A stretch of 8,931 bases of DNA from Bacteroides sp. (GTDB lineage: Bacteria > Bacteroidota > Bacteroidia > Bacteroidales > Bacteroidaceae): NCBI GenBank assembly GCA_021204375.1, contig JAJPZL010000020.1, positions 1 to 8,931 on the forward strand, written 5' to 3'. This document shows, in pieces, positions 6,336-8,931 of the stretch; the first letter of the stretch is position 1; each line of letters opens with the position of its first letter. The position numbers and the translations under genes were made by a program. The notes below the pieces were generated by a model. The model ran no database searches. It saw only the letters and a program-made list of their open reading frames with translations, and was not told where the DNA came from.

Positions 6336-8351
6336 CTATTTACTTTTTCTCAGAACCATTGCCGTACGGGCAGGTAAATAAAGCTGTAGCCATCCTTTAT
6401 TTTCCTCCTGGTACAATTTATCGGGCAATGTAAAGTGAGTAATGGTATCGTCTGTAAATCCGTTACCCCCAAAAGCAGGATCGTCTGTATTAAGTACGAC
6501 CCGATAGCTTCCCGAAGTCACCAGAAAACCGTAGTCGGTAAAGGATCTTACCAGATTGAAATTGAAGACAAAGATCAGTTCTCCCCGCCTGTAGGCAAAT
6601 ACCTGGTCGGCATCATTGTGCCAGATCTCCTCCACCGGAAACTCCTGGAACTTATCCTCACTTTTGATCGTCTTGAGCATGGCCGCATCAAAGTCGCCCA
6701 TATAGTGGTAGGTGAGTTTTTTATTATCCACCAGATTCCACTGACGACGGGCATATTTACAGGACCATCCGTTACCTTCGCGCGGGAAATCGATCCACTC
6801 AGGGTGTCCGAACTCGTTCCCCATAAAGTTAAGATAGCCTCCGTTGATGGTACTGGCTGTAACCAGGCGAATCATCTTATGCAGGGCAATTCCCCGGTTA
6901 ACTACATAATTTTCATCTCCCTTCTGCATATGCCAGTACATATCGGCATCAATCAGGCGGAAAATAATGGTTTTATCTCCTACCAGAGCCTGGTCGTGAC
7001 TCTCAGCATAGGAAATAGTCTTTTCGTCTTTCCGGCGGTTGGTCACCTCCCAGAAAATGCCGGAAGGTTTCCAGTCTTCGTCAATCTTTTCTTTGATGAT
7101 CTTGATCCAGTAGTCAGGAATATTCATGGCCATACGGTAATCAAATCCATATCCTCCCTCTTCGGGCTTTACCGCAAGACCCGGCATTCCGGATACCTCT
7201 TCGGCTATAGTAATGGCAGATCTGTCCACCTCATGGATTAGTTTATTAGCCAGAGTCAGGTAACAGATAGCATTCCCATCCTGATGACCGTTATAATAAT
7301 CACCATAGTTCACGAAAGCCTCTCCCAATCCATGACTGTAATAAAGCATTGAAGTAACTCCGTCAAAGCGGAAACCATCGAAATGATACTCTTCCAGCCA
7401 GTATTTACAATTGGAGAGGAGGAAATGAATGACTTCGTTCTTACTATAATCAAAGCAGAGAGAATCCCACGCCGGGTGTTCACGGCGTGTTCCCGGATAA
7501 AAATACTGGGAGGGATCACCTGCAAAATTACCCAATCCCTCCACTTCATTCTTCACCGCATGCGAATGAACGATATCCATAATAACGGCAAGGCCCATTT
7601 CGTGTGCTGCATCGATGAGTTGTTTGAGTTCATCCGGCGTTCCGAAACGGGAAGAGGGAGCAAAAAAGCTGGATACATGATAACCGAAGCTTCCATAATA
7701 AGGATGCTCCTGAATAGCCATGATCTGTATGCAGTTATATCCGGCTTTTACCACACGGGGTAAAATTTTCTCCCGGAATTCATTATAATTACCCACCTTA
7801 TCTTCCTGCTGAGCCATACCGATGTGGCACTCATAAATAAGCAGGGGGTCGGTAAAAGGTTTAAACCCTGTTTCTTTAGCAACGTATGGTTTTTCCGGTG
7901 CCCATACCTGGGCAGAAAAGATCTTGGTATCTTCGTCCTGTACTACCCGGGTAGCCCAAGCAGGAATACGTTCACCGTTACCGCCTTCCCAGTAAATATG
8001 TAGTTTGTAGAGGTCTTCGTGGTGAATAACACCGGCAGGCAGTTCGATCTCCCAGTTACCATTCTCCAATGGTTTGAGAGCAAACTTCTCTTTCTCTTTC
8101 CAGTCGGAAAATGTTCCTACCAGATAGATGCCGGTGGCATTGGGAGCCCACTCCCGGAATACCCACCCTTTATCGGTGCGGTGCATTCCGAAATAGAGGT
8201 AACCGGTAGCAAAATCACTCAGGGTAATTTTACCGTTTTGGGTTAATTCGGCCTCTTTCTTCCAGGCATACTCATAGCGTCCGTTAATAGCCTCTTCGTA
8301 GGGCTCCAGATAAGGATCGTTCTTTATTAAGTTAAGAGTTTCTTTCTTCAT
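6336..8351 (-). CDS. glgB: 1,4-alpha-glucan (glycogen) branching enzyme
   Basis: A 671-residue GH13 enzyme that cuts alpha-1,4-glucan chains and re-attaches them through alpha-1,6 bonds in glycogen synthesis, in the cytoplasm. An N-terminal CBM48-like sandwich (about 50-150, FREWAPNATGIYLVGTFSDW) precedes the (beta/alpha)8 catalytic barrel and an all-beta C-terminal domain. Catalytic residues visible: nucleophile Asp330 in GFRFDGVTSM, acid/base Glu384 in TIAEEVSGMPG, transition-state Asp453 in ESHDQ. The phrases GFRFDGVTSMLYYSHGLG and IAEEVSGMPG are typical of the eukaryote-type subfamily (GH13_8) rather than the E. coli type, and the length fits. The ATG at 8351 follows the yhcH-like stop by 15 bases, suggesting one transcript. 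No Shine-Dalgarno sequence is seen. I saw no stop or frameshift. Confidence 0.95.
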   Translation of the reverse strand: MKKETLNLIKNDPYLEPYEEAINGRYEYAWKKEAELTQNGKITLSDFATGYLYFGMHRTDKGWVFREWAPNATGIYLVGTFSDWKEKEKFALKPLENGNWEIELPAGVIHHEDLYKLHIYWEGGNGERIPAWATRVVQDEDTKIFSAQVWAPEKPYVAKETGFKPFTDPLLIYECHIGMAQQEDKVGNYNEFREKILPRVVKAGYNCIQIMAIQEHPYYGSFGYHVSSFFAPSSRFGTPDELKQLIDAAHEMGLAVIMDIVHSHAVKNEVEGLGNFAGDPSQYFYPGTRREHPAWDSLCFDYSKNEVIHFLLSNCKYWLEEYHFDGFRFDGVTSMLYYSHGLGEAFVNYGDYYNGHQDGNAICYLTLANKLIHEVDRSAITIAEEVSGMPGLAVKPEEGGYGFDYRMAMNIPDYWIKIIKEKIDEDWKPSGIFWEVTNRRKDEKTISYAESHDQALVGDKTIIFRLIDADMYWHMQKGDENYVVNRGIALHKMIRLVTASTINGGYLNFMGNEFGHPEWIDFPREGNGWSCKYARRQWNLVDNKKLTYHYMGDFDAAMLKTIKSEDKFQEFPVEEIWHNDADQVFAYRRGELIFVFNFNLVRSFTDYGFLVTSGSYRVVLNTDDPAFGGNGFTDDTITHFTLPDKLYQEENKGWLQLYLPARTAMVLRKSK

Positions 8352-8366
8352 AAAACCGGTTGTTGA

Positions 8367-8813
8367 TTATGCTTTTACTTTCACAATGACTTTCTTCACT
8401 CCTGTTTCGGTAATTCCGGGAGCGTGTCCATCCTGTGGGAAGAATATAGCAAACATACCAGGTTTTACAGTTATATAATCGGTTGCCGGACCTTCAAAGA
8501 AGGTAATATCCTTTTCCGGATTATAAGGAGCATCAGCAGGAATACAATCGGCTCCGGCAGTATATCCCATCACTTCAGGGCCGGTAAGAGGGATCTGAAT
8601 ATCAATATACTCATTATGAGTCTCCAGCTTTGCCTGTTCTTTGGTTTTAGGGGCAGCCTCCGCAAAATTAACGACCAGCTCTTTTCCTTTTAACTCCACT
8701 TTGCCTATGGGTTGTGCATTCAGATCGGTCGATTTCAGGAAGAGAATTGCCTGTGCAAACAAAGGGTTCAGAGATACATATTTTTCCAGATTCTCAAGTT
8801 TGTCTACTACCAT
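8367..8813 (-). CDS. YhcH/YjgK/YiaL (EbgC-like) family protein
   Basis: A complete 148-residue cupin-like protein, normal length for the YhcH/YjgK/YiaL (DUF386) family, cytoplasmic with no signal peptide. Family signatures: LETHNEYIDIQIPLTGPE (63-80), with likely metal-site residues Glu64, His66 and Asp71, and FFPQDGHAPGI (124-134), with His130. Family members are linked to sugar handling: EbgC is the beta subunit of an alternative beta-galactosidase, and E. coli YhcH (NanQ) is reported to act on sialic acid anomers. Which sugar this one serves cannot be told here. Its place directly before glgB suggests a role in carbohydrate metabolism, by association only. Confidence 0.9.
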   Translation of the reverse strand: MVVDKLENLEKYVSLNPLFAQAILFLKSTDLNAQPIGKVELKGKELVVNFAEAAPKTKEQAKLETHNEYIDIQIPLTGPEVMGYTAGADCIPADAPYNPEKDITFFEGPATDYITVKPGMFAIFFPQDGHAPGITETGVKKVIVKVKA

Positions 8814-8852
8814 AATCTTATACTTTTAGCGGTTAATATTTTAATTATGTAA

Positions 8853-8931
8853 TTATTCAAAATCGTCAATCGTATAGTTGAGGAAGTCGGTAAACCGTTT
8901 CATCTGTCGGAAACAGCCTTCTGCCTCATCC
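8853..8931 (-). CDS. 3' end of an unidentified gene (partial)
   Basis: The last 25 codons of a minus-strand frame enter from the right edge and end at TAA (8855-8853). The tail is DEAEGCFRQMKRFTDFLNYT then IDDFE, acidic and helix-like, plausible as a real C-terminus but too short to identify. It stops 39 bases before the yhcH-like start. The AT-rich gap 8814-8852 shows no terminator and no clear -7/-33 pair, so the genes may be co-transcribed. Confidence 0.55.
   Translation of the reverse strand, partial: DEAEGCFRQMKRFTDFLNYTIDDFE

Noticed and set aside
6435..7241. 268-codon open frame on the plus strand, antisense to glgB
   Set aside because: It lies wholly inside a strongly supported enzyme gene, its product resembles no family I know, and it has no promoter or context of its own. 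Such mirror frames are common opposite conserved coding sequence.
1..8931. CRISPR array, tRNA/rRNA genes, insertion sequences, phage or defence genes
   Set aside because: No regularly spaced repeats, cloverleaf-like segments, transposase motifs or terminal repeats were seen on either strand by eye. Nearly all the space is taken by metabolic and transport genes.

Overview
The window looks like Bacteroidales chromosome, plausibly Parabacteroides, Dysgonomonas or a relative. The evidence is a moderate GC content, A-rich gene leaders without clear Shine-Dalgarno sequences, -7 elements resembling the Bacteroidetes TAnnTTTG type, a DUF4468 protein, a flavodoxin/ferredoxin of the EFR1 kind and a eukaryote-type (GH13_8-like) glycogen branching enzyme. 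The genus is inference. I see no tRNA, rRNA, CRISPR array, insertion sequence or phage gene.

Left half (1-4906), plus strand. A short-chain dehydrogenase gene (122-889) has all the family motifs but carries an in-frame TAA at codon 67. It is followed by an intact 903-residue P2-type cation-pumping ATPase (935-3646) and a small putative lipoprotein whose reading frame touches the ATPase stop. After a gap with a likely promoter comes a flavodoxin plus 2x[4Fe-4S] ferredoxin gene (4140-4906), broken by a one-base frameshift and also missing one cluster cysteine. So two of the four genes here are damaged while the ATPase between them is whole.

Middle (4907-6335). A bidirectional terminator separates the broken flavodoxin gene from a convergent minus-strand gene (6191 to 4965). 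That gene encodes an unusual exported fusion: signal peptide, DUF4468-like domain, Pro/Val/Thr-rich linker, then a complete flavin-reductase-like split-barrel domain. Its probable promoter lies next to, and partly inside, the terminator of the upstream glgB gene.

Right end (6336-8931), minus strand. An unidentified gene of which only the last 25 codons are present, a YhcH/EbgC-family sugar-binding protein and glgB lie head to tail with gaps of 39 and 15 bases, probably one operon for carbohydrate storage or sugar handling.

Most of the window is ordinary housekeeping or accessory metabolism. The items most worth a second look are the exported DUF4468-flavin reductase fusion, the two decayed genes, and the altered ion-site residue in the ATPase. 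I see no convincing new multi-gene system.
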